Origin: Sphingobacteriia bacterium
Lineage (GTDB): Bacteria > Bacteroidota > Bacteroidia > Chitinophagales > Chitinophagaceae
Direction: 5' to 3'
DNA: 64,000 bases
Assembly (NCBI GenBank): GCA_004294135.1
Contig: RDZY01000007.1
Coordinates: 213,144 to 277,143, forward strand
In this document: positions 63,303 through 64,000 of the stretch, piece after piece
How the letters are laid out: each line of letters starts with the position of its first letter
How positions within the stretch are numbered: position 1 is the stretch's first letter
Program-made: the position numbers and the translations under genes
Notes under the pieces: generated by a model
Database searches by the model: none
Seen by the model: only the letters and a program-made list of their open reading frames with translations
Told to the model about the DNA's origin: nothing

Positions 63303-64000
63303 TAAAAATCAGACGAATCAAGGTTCAGACGTTTTTTCCCCGTCAACAACACTTGCATCAACCATTTTTTCTGCTCCCTCAACTTCTCCGCTTTGGCTTT
63401 GAGCAAGCTGATTTCTTTATCTGCTGCTTGCAGCACTTGAGCAATGGCGGTTTGTTCTTCGATTGGTGGACAAGGAACTGTCAAGTAAACAAATTTAGAA
63501 ATCCAATGTCGTTCATGCCCTCCAACTGCATAATTCATCAACTGCATTGCTTCAAAGACATATTTTAAGATCACATTAGTCTTTGGTCTCAGCAGTTTCA
63601 TTGCAGAAGATTTTGCCTTAAAAGGGAAATCAACATATTTTGATGCAGTAGTAAAATCATCAAAAATTACAACAGGTAAATCGTTACAAATTCCATGTTC
63701 TTCATCTGTATATCCAAGTACAAAAGTTTTTCCAGCTGTTAGAACAGGAGTTGAATACGAATCATCATAAAGTGTATTACTAACTAAATATTTTGTAGGT
63801 TGCTCATAATCCAATAATTCACCTAATTCAACATCTTCCCATTCCCCACCGAACCCCTTCAACCTTTTCTTCCCCGTAAGCAATTGCTGCATCAACCATT
63901 TTTTGCGGAGTTCTTTTTGTGCAATGAGTTTTTCGGTTGTGTTGATGGCGGCATCTGCCGTACTGAGCACCTGGGCTATGGCTTTTTGCTCGGGGAGTGG
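63296..64000 (-). CDS. hsdS: Type I specificity subunit HsdS, C-terminal part (cut by window edge)
   Basis: The frame is open to the window end; 234 residues visible. Two copies of the conserved HsdS helix occur: LPEQKAIAQVLSTADAAINT...KKWLMQQLLTGKKRL near the start and EEQTAIAQVLQAADKEIS...KKWLMQVLLTGKKRL near the end, with one target-recognition domain between (about 60-170, GEWEDVELGELLDYEQPTKYL to PCPPIEE). So this is the second recognition domain. HsdM and the first recognition domain should lie to the right. It directs methylation and cutting to a bipartite site. Confidence 0.94.
   Translation of the reverse strand, partial: PLPEQKAIAQVLSTADAAINTTEKLIAQKELRKKWLMQQLLTGKKRLKGFGGEWEDVELGELLDYEQPTKYLVSNTLYDDSYSTPVLTAGKTFVLGYTDEEHGICNDLPVVIFDDFTTASKYVDFPFKAKSSAMKLLRPKTNVILKYVFEAMQLMNYAVGGHERHWISKFVYLTVPCPPIEEQTAIAQVLQAADKEISLLKAKAEKLREQKKWLMQVLLTGKKRLNLDSSDFYD

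Noticed and set aside
1..64000. CRISPR array, prophage, insertion sequence or integrase
   Set aside because: No regularly spaced repeats, transposase, integrase or phage structural gene was seen on either strand.

Overview
The window comes from a member of the Bacteroidota, most probably the family Chitinophagaceae (inference). It is AT-rich, carries a SusC/SusD outer-membrane pair, and has Bacteroidota-typical families (DUF2911, DUF4199, DUF4397, the bacteroidetal GlmU-like transferase, a eukaryote-like NADP isocitrate dehydrogenase). Several genes are preceded by the TTG-N19-TAnnTTTG promoter of this phylum. No rRNA, CRISPR array, insertion sequence or prophage is visible; there is one tRNA (Pro, GGG).

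Layout. 1-4.9 kb: leftward signalling operon (three-receiver hybrid kinase, CheR, CheB without receiver domain, start of a response regulator). 5-9.7 kb: BamA/D15-like protein, DUF2911, DUF2452, icd. 9.7-12.3 kb: mntR and mntH (transporter fused to a universal stress domain) behind a palindromic operator. 12.4-19.5 kb: lipoprotein, short alpha-glucan phosphorylase, ubiX, clpC, a STAS protein and a membrane-anchored J-domain protein. 19.5-26.8 kb: leftward SusC-SusD-DUF4397-DUF4397 operon with an adjacent DeoR-type regulator. 26.9-35 kb: dnaG, tRNA-Pro, then a tight rightward envelope-sugar operon (degenerate dihydroorotase, DUF4199, GT2, GT4, gmhA, gmhB, secreted protein).

35-45.6 kb: lepA, inward-rectifier K+ channel, Sua5, tpiA, GlmU-like transferase, pruA, pdhA, TPR protein, ribH, LutA-like protein. 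45.6-54.5 kb: operon bioD-folate ligase-lpxK-rnr, a GH20 hexosaminidase, and the pantothenate cluster panD-DUF2520-panC-panB. 54.5-57 kb: a small gene with a long leader, an arginase-family gene and a membrane protein.

57-64 kb is an accessory/defence island: a type I restriction-modification locus read leftward (hsdS, cut by the window edge, then GxxExxY protein, metallophosphoesterase, DUF3800, a 56-codon ORF, hsdR, DUF45 metallopeptidase). hsdM is presumably beyond the right edge. Within it, on the opposite strand, lies a candidate free-standing structured RNA of about 135 nt with a near-ideal promoter and an intrinsic terminator. That RNA, the small ORF coupled to hsdR, a palindrome inserted in frame in hsdR and the lysine-less GxxExxY protein are the most unusual elements. 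Elsewhere the main oddities are a phosphorylase lacking the PLP lysine, a dihydroorotase without its metal/catalytic residues, and a putative alternative ketopantoate reductase in the pantothenate cluster.
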